Notes: generated by a model not told the origin, from the letters alone. Positions 50,464-59,218 are shown, counted from the stretch's first letter. The stretch: DNA of 64,000 bases from Paracholeplasma brassicae (GCF_000967915.1 NC_022549.1:1-64000); one strand, 5' to 3'. A program made the numbers and translations.

Positions 50464-51535
50464 TTTACACTTAATTTATGGCGCAAAAATGATTGAGTAC
50501 GCCAACTATTTAATGCCTGAGCAATTTAGCTCTATTATTAAAGAACACCAAGCCGTTAGAAGTGAGGCAGGTATGTTTGACTGTTCACACATGGGTGAAT
50601 TTGTCGTTGAGGGAAAAGACGCACTGAAGTTTTTAAATTACGTATTATCTAACCAGTTTGATGACCTTGAGGTAAAAAAAGAACGTTACAGTTTATTACT
50701 TGATTCATCAGGGTTTATTTTAGATGATTTGATGGTTTACCGTCTAGCTGAAAATAAGTACCTGCTTGTTGTTAATGCCTCAAACATTGATAAAGACTTT
50801 AAACAGTTAAACAAATTAAAGGAAGTATTTGAGGTAAATTTGAAAAATGTATCTGAGGCTTACGGATTAATTGCATTACAAGGACCAAAAGCCAAAGATG
50901 TTCTTGAAGCACTGATACCTGGTGTTGGTCAGTTACCTTTCATGAGTTTTGATGAGTTTACATATAACAATCAGGTTTGCTTGATTTCAAGAAGTGGTTA
51001 CACGGGTGAAGATGGCTTTGAAATATATGGTGGACCACAAGTGATAAAGTCAATTTATCAACGTCTATATGAAACAAGCCAAGTGACTCCATGTGGGCTC
51101 GGTTCAAGAGATACTTTAAGGTTTGAAGCAGGGCTGCCCTTGTATGGTCATGAAATCAATGGATTTACCACACCAATCGAATCGAGACTAGATAGTTTTT
51201 GTGGGTATGATAAAGATTTTATCGGTAAAGAAGCGCTACTTAAATTAAAAGAAGAAGGCATCACTAAGCGTTTAATCGGCATTGAACTTTTAGAAAGAAA
51301 TATCGCAAGAGAAGGCTATATGATTTATAAAGATGGCATCAATATTGGCTACATCACCACGGGGTATATGATTCCAGGCACATCAAATGTATACGCGAAT
51401 GCTTACATTGATCAACAAGTAAAACTAGGTGAGGTTGTTGAGGTTCAAATCAGAAATAAAATGGTAAAAGCAAAACTAAGAAATCGCAAATTTTACGATA
51501 AAAAATACGTTAGAGGAGAAAAGAAAAATGGCTAA
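50441..51535 (+). CDS. gcvT: Glycine cleavage T protein (aminomethyltransferase)
   Basis: GcvT transfers the aminomethyl carbon from lipoyl-GcvH to tetrahydrofolate, releasing ammonia. It shows KKTPLYDLHLIYGAKMIEYANYLMP, AGMFDCSHMGEFVVEG, the folate-site segment SRSGYTGEDGFEIYG, and CGLGSRDTLRFEAGLPLYGHE. At 364 residues it is normal. AGAGGT lies just upstream of the ATG, inside lplA. It ends eight bases after the gcvH start, so translation of the two is coupled. Confidence 0.96.
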   Translation: MKKTPLYDLHLIYGAKMIEYANYLMPEQFSSIIKEHQAVRSEAGMFDCSHMGEFVVEGKDALKFLNYVLSNQFDDLEVKKERYSLLLDSSGFILDDLMVYRLAENKYLLVVNASNIDKDFKQLNKLKEVFEVNLKNVSEAYGLIALQGPKAKDVLEALIPGVGQLPFMSFDEFTYNNQVCLISRSGYTGEDGFEIYGGPQVIKSIYQRLYETSQVTPCGLGSRDTLRFEAGLPLYGHEINGFTTPIESRLDSFCGYDKDFIGKEALLKLKEEGITKRLIGIELLERNIAREGYMIYKDGINIGYITTGYMIPGTSNVYANAYIDQQVKLGEVVEVQIRNKMVKAKLRNRKFYDKKYVRGEKKNG

Positions 51536-51905
51536 AGTAGTTGAAGGATTGTTTTACAGCAAATCCCATGAGTGGGTTAAGATTGAAGGGAATAAAGCGT
51601 TTGTGGGTATCAGTGACTACGCACAAGAATCCCTAGGTGCGGTAGTTTTTGTTGACCTACCAAGCGTTGGTGATTCGTTTTCAAAAGATGAAGTGTTTGG
51701 GGCTGTTGAATCCGTTAAAGCGGCTTCTGACTTACTAATGCCTATTAAGGGTAAAGTCACTAGCGTCAATGAAGCACTACTAGATCAACCGGAGTTACTC
51801 AATGAAGATCCTTACCTAAATTTCATTCTAGAGGTTGAACTTGAAGGCGCACCTGACTTATCTTCATTGATGGACGCAAGCACCTACTTAAAAGAAAGTC
51901 ACTAG
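51528..51905 (+). CDS. gcvH: Glycine cleavage H protein
   Basis: GcvH is the lipoylated carrier that shuttles the aminomethyl group among P, T and L proteins. The lipoyl-lysine is Lys64 in GAVESVKAASD. The N-terminal YSKSHEWVKIEGNKAFVGISDYAQESLG is typical, given here around residues 10-37. At 125 residues it is full length. It overlaps the gcvT end by eight bases. With lplA in the same operon, the protein could be lipoylated from scavenged lipoate. Confidence 0.96.
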   Translation: MAKVVEGLFYSKSHEWVKIEGNKAFVGISDYAQESLGAVVFVDLPSVGDSFSKDEVFGAVESVKAASDLLMPIKGKVTSVNEALLDQPELLNEDPYLNFILEVELEGAPDLSSLMDASTYLKESH

Positions 51906-51914
51906 GAAAAGAAC

Positions 51915-53237
51915 ATGTTTAAGTACTTTCCACACACAGAAAAAGACATTAAAGACATGTTAGAAGTCACAAACGTTGCTTCGGTAGATGAACTGTTTAA
52001 CAGTATACCTTCGAAGCTAGGCTACCAATACGACTATAACCTACCAAGATCGATGTCTGAAAATGAGCTTAGAAGCCATTTTAAACAATTAGAAAAGAAG
52101 AACCAACCCTTAATTACATTTAGAGGTGGTGGCATATACGATCACTATATCCCATCGGCGATTAGTGAGATTGTCAGAAGAGAAGAATTCTTAACGTCTT
52201 ATACGCCTTACCAACCAGAAATTGCGCAAGGGACGCTTCAATACATTTTCGAGTTTCAAAGCATGATTTGTGAACTTACAGGCATGGACGTTTCAAATGC
52301 TTCGATGTACGATGGGGCAACCGCATCAGCCGAGGCGATGTTTATGGCCACAGCAATCACCAAACGTAAAAAAATATTAATCAGTGAGGCGTTATTTGAT
52401 GGCGTCAAAGAAGTCATTAAAACCTACGCCAAATACCGCCAAATTGAGGTCATTGAAGTACCATCAAAAGAGGGGCATTTAGCTCTTGATCTATCACACT
52501 TAGAAGACATTGCCGGATTAATCGTACAACTGCCTAATAAATACGGCTTAATTGAGGACTTTTCTTTGATTGCACAAAAAGTTAAAGAACATAAAGGCTT
52601 AATGATTATCAATAGTGATTTACAAGTTCATAGTCTCATCAAATCACCAAGAGAGATGGGCGCAGATATTTCAATCGGTCATCTTCAGAGCCTAGGCATG
52701 CCAATGTTTTTTGGTGGTGCTCACGCGGGCTTTTTAGCAACCACCAAAGAACACATCAGAAAAATGCCAGGCCGTATTTGTGGACTGACAAACGACATCG
52801 ATGGCAAACGTGGGTTTGTCTTAACACTACAAGCCAGAGAACAACACATCCGAAGAGAAAAAGCCAACTCGAACATTTGTTCAAATCAATCCTTAATGGC
52901 ACTTTGGGCAACCGTCTATCTTTCTTTGATGGGTAAACAGGGTCTAAAAGAAGTCAATGAACAATGCTATAAGAATAGTCACTATTTAGAAGAACAACTC
53001 TTAAAACTAGAAAGCTTCAAGCGTGTCTATCAAGGGTTCTACATCAAAGAATTTGTGATTGAAACCACGCTTGACCGTAACAAACTAGAAACCTATCTAA
53101 TTAAAAAAGGATTTTTATCAGGCATTATGCTGGAAGAAAAGCAACTGATTTTTAGCGTCACTGAACGAAGAACAAAAGAAGAAATTGACCAATTTGTGTG
53201 TGAGATTGCGAGGTTTGAACATGACACCCTACGATAA
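51915..53237 (+). CDS. gcvPA: Glycine dehydrogenase subunit 1
   Basis: This is the N-terminal half of the split P protein, which decarboxylates glycine on PLP and passes the aminomethyl group to GcvH. It has FKYFPHTEKDIKDML, the segment FRGGGIYDHYIP, and SYTPYQPEIAQGTLQ, all typical of GcvPA. At 440 residues it is near the usual 445-450. It begins ten bases after gcvH with a weak AGGAAAAG site and overlaps gcvPB by 17 bases. The active-site lysine is carried by the partner subunit. Confidence 0.95.
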   Translation: MFKYFPHTEKDIKDMLEVTNVASVDELFNSIPSKLGYQYDYNLPRSMSENELRSHFKQLEKKNQPLITFRGGGIYDHYIPSAISEIVRREEFLTSYTPYQPEIAQGTLQYIFEFQSMICELTGMDVSNASMYDGATASAEAMFMATAITKRKKILISEALFDGVKEVIKTYAKYRQIEVIEVPSKEGHLALDLSHLEDIAGLIVQLPNKYGLIEDFSLIAQKVKEHKGLMIINSDLQVHSLIKSPREMGADISIGHLQSLGMPMFFGGAHAGFLATTKEHIRKMPGRICGLTNDIDGKRGFVLTLQAREQHIRREKANSNICSNQSLMALWATVYLSLMGKQGLKEVNEQCYKNSHYLEEQLLKLESFKRVYQGFYIKEFVIETTLDRNKLETYLIKKGFLSGIMLEEKQLIFSVTERRTKEEIDQFVCEIARFEHDTLR

Positions 53238-54678
53238 ATTAATTTTTGAATTATCTAAAACCGGTCGTGTTGGCTATCAACTCGATAAACCGCTAGAAAC
53301 GTCGTTTAATTTAGCAGATGAACTACCTATAAACCTTAAACGTCAAGCACAGGCAAATCTACCAGAAGTCTCTGAACTTGATGTGGTTAGACACTACTCA
53401 AATGTCTCAAGAAAAAATCATGGGGTTGAAACCGGATTTTATCCACTGGGTTCTTGTACGATGAAATATAACCCAAAAATTAATGAAGAAATGGCATCCC
53501 TTGATGGGTTTAAGCACATTCACCCACTTCAACCAGAACAAAGTACGCAAGGCAGCCTTGAACTTTACTATCAAACCCAAGAAATGCTTAGTGAAATTAC
53601 AGGCATGGCCGCATTTAGTATGAATTCGTTTGCCGGTGCTCAAGGCGAGCTTGCGGGTTTAATGATCATTAAAGCTTACCATGAGCATCAAGGCAATACG
53701 CATAAAACAAAAATCATCGTTCCTGATAGTGCACATGGCACAAATCCTGCGAGCGCTGCGGTTTGTGGGTTTGACATCATTGAAGTAAAATCAAATCCAG
53801 ATGGCACAGTTAACTTAAAAGCACTAAAAGAAGTTTTAAGTGATGAAGTCGCTGGGATCATGCTTACTAATCCAAACACCTTAGGGATCTTTGAAAAAGA
53901 CATTTTAAAAATCTCAAAACTCATCCATGGGGTAGGCGGGTTACTCTATTACGATGGGGCTAATCTAAATGCCTTGCTTGGTGTGGCAAGACCTGGGGAT
54001 ATGGGCTTTGACATCATCCACTTGAACCTTCATAAAACCTTCTCAACACCACACGGTGGTGGTGGACCAGGTTCAGGTCCTGTTGGTGTGGTAAAGAAGT
54101 TAAAAGACTACCTACCCTACCCAGCCGTCAATCAAAAACGTGGCAAATACGTGTTTGAAAAACCAAAGCATACCATTGGTAGAATCTCAGGCTATTATGG
54201 CAATTTCTCGGTGGTTTTAAAAGCCTACAGCTTTATTAGAAGCCTTGGTAAAGAAAACTTAGAGCAAGTCGGTCGTTTGTCGGTATTAAATGCAAACTAC
54301 ATTAAAGCATCACTTCAAGACGATTATCAATTGCCAATCAAAAAACATTGCATGCATGAAGTCGTTTTTGATGGATTAAAAGACAAATCAAGTGGCATTA
54401 CCACCTTAGACGTCGCTAAGCGAATGCTAGACTTTGGGATTCACCCACCAACGATTTATTTTCCACTGGTGTTTCACCAAGCCTTAATGATTGAACCCGT
54501 CGAAAACGAATCAAAAGAAACCTTAGATGAGTTTATTGATATCCTAAAACAAATCGCTAAAGAATCAAAAGAAACACCAGAATTGGTAAAAAATGCGCCT
54601 TATCATACCGTCGTTAGACGCTTAGATGAAGTTAAAGCCGCAAGAAATCCAATTGTAAAATACAAAGACATTGTATAA
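53221..54678 (+). CDS. gcvPB: Glycine dehydrogenase subunit 2
   Basis: This is the PLP-binding half of the split P protein. The PLP lysine is Lys272 in DIIHLNLHKTFSTPHGGGGP, and SCTMKYNPK, GAQGELAGLM and DSAHGTNPASA are conserved. The start is ATG 53221, giving 485 residues, inside the end of gcvPA with AGGTTTG nearby; the longer open frame from 53185 has no ribosome site. It is the last gene of the operon and is closed by a long hairpin terminator. No gene for the L protein (dihydrolipoamide dehydrogenase) follows, so that subunit must be encoded elsewhere, perhaps shared with another lipoyl complex. Confidence 0.95.
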   Translation: MTPYDKLIFELSKTGRVGYQLDKPLETSFNLADELPINLKRQAQANLPEVSELDVVRHYSNVSRKNHGVETGFYPLGSCTMKYNPKINEEMASLDGFKHIHPLQPEQSTQGSLELYYQTQEMLSEITGMAAFSMNSFAGAQGELAGLMIIKAYHEHQGNTHKTKIIVPDSAHGTNPASAAVCGFDIIEVKSNPDGTVNLKALKEVLSDEVAGIMLTNPNTLGIFEKDILKISKLIHGVGGLLYYDGANLNALLGVARPGDMGFDIIHLNLHKTFSTPHGGGGPGSGPVGVVKKLKDYLPYPAVNQKRGKYVFEKPKHTIGRISGYYGNFSVVLKAYSFIRSLGKENLEQVGRLSVLNANYIKASLQDDYQLPIKKHCMHEVVFDGLKDKSSGITTLDVAKRMLDFGIHPPTIYFPLVFHQALMIEPVENESKETLDEFIDILKQIAKESKETPELVKNAPYHTVVRRLDEVKAARNPIVKYKDIV

Positions 54679-54706
54679 AGAATTTTTACAACCATAATCA
54701 ATGAAT

Positions 54707-54757
54707 AAAACCTAGGTTATTTGCATATGAAGTAGATGCAATAATCTTGGTTTTTTC
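54707..54757 (+). terminator. Terminator of the lplA-gcv operon
   Basis: A long imperfect stem runs from AAAACCTAGGTTATTTGCAT (54707-54726) to ATGCAATAATCTTGGTTTT (54736-54754) and ends in a T run. Confidence 0.8.
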
Positions 54758-54816
54758 TTTATTTAGCTAGATTAAAATCGCAGTCTAGAAGTAATCTATT
54801 GGTATGAAATGTTTAC

Positions 54817-54845
54817 TTGAAAGCGCATTCATGATAAACTATAAG
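54817..54845 (+). promoter_or_regulatory. Promoter of the flavoprotein trio
   Basis: TTGAAA (54817-54822), 17 bases and TATAAG (54840-54845) form a good sigma-A-type promoter just before AAGGAG (54851-54856). Confidence 0.7.
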
Positions 54846-54864
54846 TGATAAAGGAGTGTTCATT

Positions 54865-56304
54865 ATGTACGATTATTTAATCATTGGTTCTGGCATCGTT
54901 GGAAGTGCCATCGCAAGAGAACTTTCCTTCTTTGAAGGTGCTATTTGCTTAGTAGAAAAATCATCAGACATTACCAATGGACAGACGATTGCCAATAGTG
55001 GAATCATTCATAGTGGTCATGATCCAAAAGTAGGTTCATTAAAAGCTAGGCTTTGTGTGAAAGGAAATGAGCTTTATGAGGATTTAGCATTAAAGCTCGA
55101 TTTTCCGCTTCTTACAACTGGTGCGCTCGTTGTTGCGTTTACCAATGAAGAGATGAATTATTTAAACGTTTTATACAAAAGAGCGAAAGACAATGGGGTA
55201 AAAGAAGTGGGTTTTCTAACTAAAGAAGAAACGCTAAGTCTTGAGCCAAACCTGAACGAAACACTCTTAGGTAGTCTATCACTTCCCTCAACCAAAACCA
55301 CGGTGCCATGGGAAGCCGCTAGAGCCATGCTTGAAAATGCAATTACGAATGGGTTAACACTAAAACTAAATCACGAGGTCACTAGGATTAATAAGCGATT
55401 GGATCATTACGAGGTATATTTTAAAAACCAACCGCCGATTTTAACCAAAGGCATTATCAACGCGGGGGGGCTTTATAGTGATGAGGTGATGGCGATGTTA
55501 GAAGATGACGTAATCAAGATTTACCCAAGAAGAGGTGAATATTACACCCTTTCTCATGAGGTGAAGGGGTTTATTAATAAGGTCATTTACCCAGTACCAT
55601 CGAAGCTAGGTAAAGGTGTCTTAATTACACCACAACCCGATGGGCATTTACTCGTCGGTCCAAACGCAGAAGATGTATTAAATAAAGAGGACAACCAAAC
55701 GACGATTAAAGGATTAAATGATATTAAAAACCAAGCGATGCGCTTGTCTACCGAACTACCGTTTAAAGAAAACATCAAAAACTTTGCCGGCTTACGAGCC
55801 AAAATAAAGGGTGATGATTTCTACATTAATCGCTCAACCAAAAACAAACACGTCTATCACTTGGTGGGTATTGATTCCCCTGGATTAACCGCCGCACCAG
55901 CCATAGGCAAATACGTCATTGATTTAATCAAAGAAGATTACGTGCTACAACCAAAACAAAACGTCGTAAAAACAAGAAAAAGAGCGCTACCTTTTTTCTT
56001 AGACAGTGAAGAAAATAAGCAAAAGAGATGGCAAAAAGAACCAAGTTATGGTGAACTTGTTTGTCGCTGTGAGAAAATATCGAAACAAGAAATACTCAAT
56101 GAGGTAACGGGGTTAATTCCTGCAACCTCAATCAAAGCCATTAAAAAACGAACCAGGGCGACCGCCGGGGTTTGTCAAGGTGGGTACTGCGAGTCAAGAA
56201 TCTTGGAGATTATCGCAGCAGCAACCAATAAAGATTTGAGTGAAATCAATTACTATGAAGAAGATACCCCAATTTTAATTGAAGAATTGAAGGTGGAAAA
56301 ATGA
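54865..56304 (+). CDS. GlpA-like FAD oxidoreductase with BFD-like domain
   Basis: This flavoprotein of 479 residues resembles anaerobic glycerol-3-phosphate dehydrogenase or L-2-hydroxyglutarate oxidase. The FAD loop is LIIGSGIVGSAIAREL, followed by NSGIIHSGHDP, the family pattern for the DAO fold. The C-terminus (about 395-470) is a BFD-like [2Fe-2S] domain with VCRCEKIS and TAGVCQGGYCESRI, giving four cysteines. ATG 54865 is nine bases after AAGGAG; an in-frame GTG at 54856 overlaps that site and is unlikely. The next two genes overlap it in sequence (ATGA), a cluster seen with glpK in many anaerobic Firmicutes. Glycerol 3-phosphate is the favoured substrate by family and context only. Confidence 0.85.
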   Translation: MYDYLIIGSGIVGSAIARELSFFEGAICLVEKSSDITNGQTIANSGIIHSGHDPKVGSLKARLCVKGNELYEDLALKLDFPLLTTGALVVAFTNEEMNYLNVLYKRAKDNGVKEVGFLTKEETLSLEPNLNETLLGSLSLPSTKTTVPWEAARAMLENAITNGLTLKLNHEVTRINKRLDHYEVYFKNQPPILTKGIINAGGLYSDEVMAMLEDDVIKIYPRRGEYYTLSHEVKGFINKVIYPVPSKLGKGVLITPQPDGHLLVGPNAEDVLNKEDNQTTIKGLNDIKNQAMRLSTELPFKENIKNFAGLRAKIKGDDFYINRSTKNKHVYHLVGIDSPGLTAAPAIGKYVIDLIKEDYVLQPKQNVVKTRKRALPFFLDSEENKQKRWQKEPSYGELVCRCEKISKQEILNEVTGLIPATSIKAIKKRTRATAGVCQGGYCESRILEIIAAATNKDLSEINYYEEDTPILIEELKVEK

Positions 56305-57557
56305 TCTATGACGTGTGTGTGATTGGTGGCGGTGCCGCCGGTATCGCTAGTGCGAAAAATAGCTATGAAGAGGGTCTAAAAATCAGACTCATTGAACGAA
56401 ACAATGAGCTTGGTGGCATCCTTAATCAGTGCATCCACAGTGGGTTTGGTATCCACCACTACAAAGAAGAATTAACGGGTCCTGAGTACGCAGAACGGAT
56501 TCAAAACGAGCTAACCCTTGACATTGAGGTTTCATTAAACACCTCAGTTGTTCGTCTAATCAAAGAAAACAATTTGTTTCATTTGACCTTATCAAGTGAA
56601 CAAGAGGGTATTCAAATGATTAAGTCCAAATCAGTGATCATCTCAACGGGTTCTTACGAACGAACACGAAGTCAAATTAATCTACCTGGTAAACGCCTAA
56701 AAGGCATTTTTTCAGCGGGTAGTGCGCAAAGATACATGAACCAGTTAGGCTACATGGTTGGTAAAAAAGTAGTCATTTTAGGTTCAGGTGACATCGGGCT
56801 CATCATGGCAAGACGGATGACCCTAGAAGGGGCGAAGGTAGAAGCCGTCGTTGAGTTAATGGCACACTCAAATGGTCTAACAAGGAACATTGTTTCTTGT
56901 TTAGAAGATTTTGATATCCCACTTTATTTATCGCACACCATCAGTGACATTTATGGGGATAAATCCTTAAAAGCGGTTGAAGTATCTAAAGTCGATGAGC
57001 ACTTAAGGCCAATAGAAGCGGATCGATTTCTAATTGAATGTGACACACTTCTACTTTCGGTTGGTTTAATTCCAGAGATCTCTCTTTTAGATGAAATTAA
57101 GCCAAAAAAAGACACAAAAACAAGAAGTGTCATCGTTAATCAAACCTACCAAACATCAATTGATGGTCTATTTGTTTGCGGGAACAGCCTACAAATACAC
57201 GATTTGGTGGACTTTGTTTCTAAGGAAGGGACGATTGCTGGAAGAAGCGCTAAAAAGTACGTATTAAAAAAAGAGCTTCATCAAAAAGAAGAAATAGAGA
57301 TTGATATCGATGATCATCTAACCTACGTTGTCCCGCAAACCATTGATTTAAATGACCTAAATGAGGACTTTGAGATCAGTTTTAGGGTCAAAGAAAAACA
57401 CGAAGAAATCCTCATTCATGTTTTTCAAGGTGAGCTGAAAATAAAAGACAAACGCATCAAATTCGCTATACCATCGGAAATGGAAAAAATCACGATCGAG
57501 AAAGAAGCACTAAAAAGTAAACAAGCAATTAAGATGACCCTTGAGGTGATTAAATGA
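56301..57557 (+). CDS. FAD/NAD(P)-dependent oxidoreductase
   Basis: This second flavoprotein, 418 residues, is a pyridine nucleotide-disulfide-type oxidoreductase. It has an FAD loop (VCVIGGGAAGIASAKN), the diagnostic ELGGILNQCIHSGFGIHH and EELTGPEYAERI, an NAD(P) loop (KKVVILGSGDIGLIMARRM) and a C-terminal FAD contact (GLFVCGNSLQIHDLVDFV). Its ATG overlaps the GlpA-like stop by four bases behind AAGGTGG, and its own end overlaps the DUF1667 gene. In this three-gene arrangement it probably passes electrons between the GlpA-like subunit and NAD(P) or another carrier. Confidence 0.87.
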   Translation: MIYDVCVIGGGAAGIASAKNSYEEGLKIRLIERNNELGGILNQCIHSGFGIHHYKEELTGPEYAERIQNELTLDIEVSLNTSVVRLIKENNLFHLTLSSEQEGIQMIKSKSVIISTGSYERTRSQINLPGKRLKGIFSAGSAQRYMNQLGYMVGKKVVILGSGDIGLIMARRMTLEGAKVEAVVELMAHSNGLTRNIVSCLEDFDIPLYLSHTISDIYGDKSLKAVEVSKVDEHLRPIEADRFLIECDTLLLSVGLIPEISLLDEIKPKKDTKTRSVIVNQTYQTSIDGLFVCGNSLQIHDLVDFVSKEGTIAGRSAKKYVLKKELHQKEEIEIDIDDHLTYVVPQTIDLNDLNEDFEISFRVKEKHEEILIHVFQGELKIKDKRIKFAIPSEMEKITIEKEALKSKQAIKMTLEVIK

Positions 57558-57898
57558 CTAAAACCATGACGTGTATCAGATGCCCAATCGGCTGTCAATT
57601 AATGATTCACGATAACGAAATCACAGGCAATCGTTGTAAAAGAGGCTACGAGTACGCACGACAAGAACTTTCTTGCCCAAAACGTTTGGTAACAACAACG
57701 ACCAAAACGACCTCAAAGTTAACCCCTAGACTGCCAGTAAAAACCGATGACATGATTGAAAAAAAGTACGTCTTTGAGGTCATCGATGCGTCTAGAAAAA
57801 TCATCGTTTCACCGCCAATCAATGTCGGCGATGTTTTGATTGAAAATTTGTTTGGGACAGGCGTTAACTTAATCTCAACTAAAAAGATAGAAAGATAA
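57554..57898 (+). CDS. DUF1667 cysteine-rich redox protein
   Basis: This 114-residue protein matches DUF1667. It has a cysteine cluster CIRCPIGCQL (C-x2-C-x3-C), further cysteines in GNRCKRGYEYA and LSCPKRLVTTT, and the conserved tail SPPINVGDVLIEN. The cysteines suggest an iron-sulfur centre. The gene starts inside the previous stop with GAGGTGAT upstream and completes the flavoprotein trio, so it is probably the electron-transfer or anchoring subunit. Length and ends are normal; the remnant that follows does not interrupt it. Confidence 0.87.
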   Translation: MTKTMTCIRCPIGCQLMIHDNEITGNRCKRGYEYARQELSCPKRLVTTTTKTTSKLTPRLPVKTDDMIEKKYVFEVIDASRKIIVSPPINVGDVLIENLFGTGVNLISTKKIER

Positions 57899-57899
57899 G

Positions 57900-57973
57900 A
57901 AAATCATTCTGAGTTGAACCCACACGAACAGTGATTTGATTTGTTCCATCCGTTACCACGAGGTTTACACGTA
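57900..57973 (-). pseudogene. Inverted gene fragment (OB-fold-like)
   Basis: On the minus strand this stretch translates to a beta-strand-like peptide, with VRVNLVVTDG and TNQITVRVGS followed by TQNDF, open from a TGA near 57993. It has no start or ribosome site. The peptide looks like the first half of the same small domain whose second half (TYIQSAIAGQKVNLTGI) is encoded next to it on the plus strand. Placing the two in line gives a continuous reading NDF-HTYIQSAIAG. I infer that a short segment of a former gene was inverted. Confidence is limited because only about 25 residues are involved. Confidence 0.45.
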
Positions 57974-58352
57974 CATTCAAAGCGCAATTGCTGGACAAAA
58001 AGTCAATCTAACGGGTATTCACGTTGGTTGGTATAATGGGACACGGTTTGATTTAACCAAGTTAGATGAAATCGAACTTGTTGAAGTTTCAGATGCGAAA
58101 AAGGTGTTAATGATTAAAGATGAGTTAATCGATTTATATGACAATAAATCGTATACATCGGGTTCGACAATTACTTTAATCGATACCTCAACCACACATG
58201 GTCAAGATACTCAGATTTCATCAATGACAGACATCACAATTGAATTAGAACAACAAGGTGATTTCTATTATCGTCTCGTATTTGAAAATGCCAGCCCTAC
58301 CTCTAGTAATGGTTGGTTAGGAAGAATCAAAACAATCACTTATTACAGTTAA
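57936..58352 (+). pseudogene. C-terminal remnant of a degraded gene
   Basis: An open frame of 138 codons runs here but starts at a TTG with no ribosome site and no promoter, 38 bases after the DUF1667 stop. The encoded sequence (from about IQSAIAGQKVNLTGIHVGWY to GWLGRIKTITYYS) is clean and beta-rich with an intact stop and a terminator behind it. It looks like the C-terminal part of a larger, possibly secreted protein with an OB-fold-like domain. The first dozen codons are probably not original, because the minus strand reads better there. I cannot name the parent family. Confidence 0.55.
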
Positions 58353-58365
58353 TCATGATTAAACT

Positions 58366-58407
58366 AAGAGTTCTTACTTCCCTTATGGGTTGTAAGGCTC
58401 TTTTTTT
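58366..58407 (+). terminator. Terminator after the gene remnant
   Basis: AAGAGTTCTTAC (58366-58377) pairs with GTAAGGCTCTT (58392-58402), with one bulge and G-T pairs, followed by T7. Its retention suggests the upstream gene was once intact. Confidence 0.75.
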
Positions 58408-58473
58408 AAGAAAGGCGAATTAATTTATCAAAAGTCTAAATTGAGATATACTAAGACTATGAGGTGATCAATC

Positions 58474-59019
58474 ATGAAATTAAAATGGGCTTATGGATTA
58501 CTAGTTAGCTATAGCTTGATGCATTTGATCTTTTTCTTTTCAACGAGTAGCGTCTTAGTCGATATCCTTAAAATGGAGGCAGATCCACTTGTGTTTACCG
58601 TGTTTAACCTAATGGGGTTATTCCCGCTGTCTTTTTTACTTTATGCCTTGTTCTATGAGACGATTGAAAAGAAGGAGTATCCCTATTTTATTCTTTCATT
58701 TATGCTTGGTGCGTTTGCGTTAACGCCTTATTTTATTAAAAGAAAAGAAGTACCTAGCGTAACAAAAAATAGACCTACGGTATTCTTACTTGTGATTGGT
58801 GTTATGTCTTTGTTGTTAATCATCTATGGGGTGATTCTAGGTCGTGTTAGCGAGTACAGTAGAGCGTTTATGAGTGACAGCTTTGTGCACATCATGACGT
58901 TTGATTTTTTATTCATGATTTGTTTAAGTGTCTATTTGATGTATCCGATAAAGAAACATTGGTATTTAGCATTTATTCCTGTGGTTGGGTTTTATTATTT
59001 ACTATCAACAAAAGATTGA
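58474..59019 (+). CDS. Hypothetical membrane protein
   Basis: I do not recognise this 181-residue protein. It has about five hydrophobic segments: residues 7-30, 43-62, 70-88, 106-126 and 138-160, with a sixth short one at the C-terminus (WYLAFIPVVGFYYLL). Short loops between them are charged (ETIEKKEYPY, KRKEVPSVTKNRPT). There is no lipobox, catalytic motif or known transporter signature. GAGGTGATC precedes the ATG. It ends in TGA. It lies between the gene remnant and the tryptophan T-box and has no obvious partner. Confidence 0.75.
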   Translation: MKLKWAYGLLVSYSLMHLIFFFSTSSVLVDILKMEADPLVFTVFNLMGLFPLSFLLYALFYETIEKKEYPYFILSFMLGAFALTPYFIKRKEVPSVTKNRPTVFLLVIGVMSLLLIIYGVILGRVSEYSRAFMSDSFVHIMTFDFLFMICLSVYLMYPIKKHWYLAFIPVVGFYYLLSTKD

Positions 59020-59053
59020 TTTAAAAAATGGCCTTTCTTTTTACTTTATTTTA

Positions 59054-59133
59054 GGTATAATACCTGACTTTCGGACTTAAAAATGAACGACAGCCACTTT
59101 ATCCCTCGATAGAGACATGGACTGTCGTTTTTT
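59054..59133 (+). other. Possible mini transcription unit or terminator
   Basis: A TATAAT (59056-59061) is centred in the palindrome GGTATAATACC (59054-59064). About 25 bases later a hairpin begins: ACGACAG (59087-59093) with CTGTCGT (59122-59128), followed by T6. The stretch could be simply the terminator of the membrane-protein gene, or a transcript of about 65 bases. It contains a ten-codon frame (59083-59112, MNDSHFIPR) with only a weak GGA upstream. No known small RNA family is recognised. Confidence 0.4.
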
Positions 59134-59218
59134 ATGTCTTGTGTATTCACAAAAGACGGGAAATGAGACATTTTGAACATTTTATCTTGCAATACTCAAA
59201 AATAGGTATATAATAGAG

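Noticed and set aside
53185-53220. Longer gcvPB start
   Set aside because: The extra 12 codons have no ribosome site, and the family N-terminus begins at ATG 53221.
51915-54678. Frameshift splitting one P-protein gene
   Set aside because: Two-subunit glycine dehydrogenase (GcvPA and GcvPB) is the normal form in Firmicutes, and both halves are complete.
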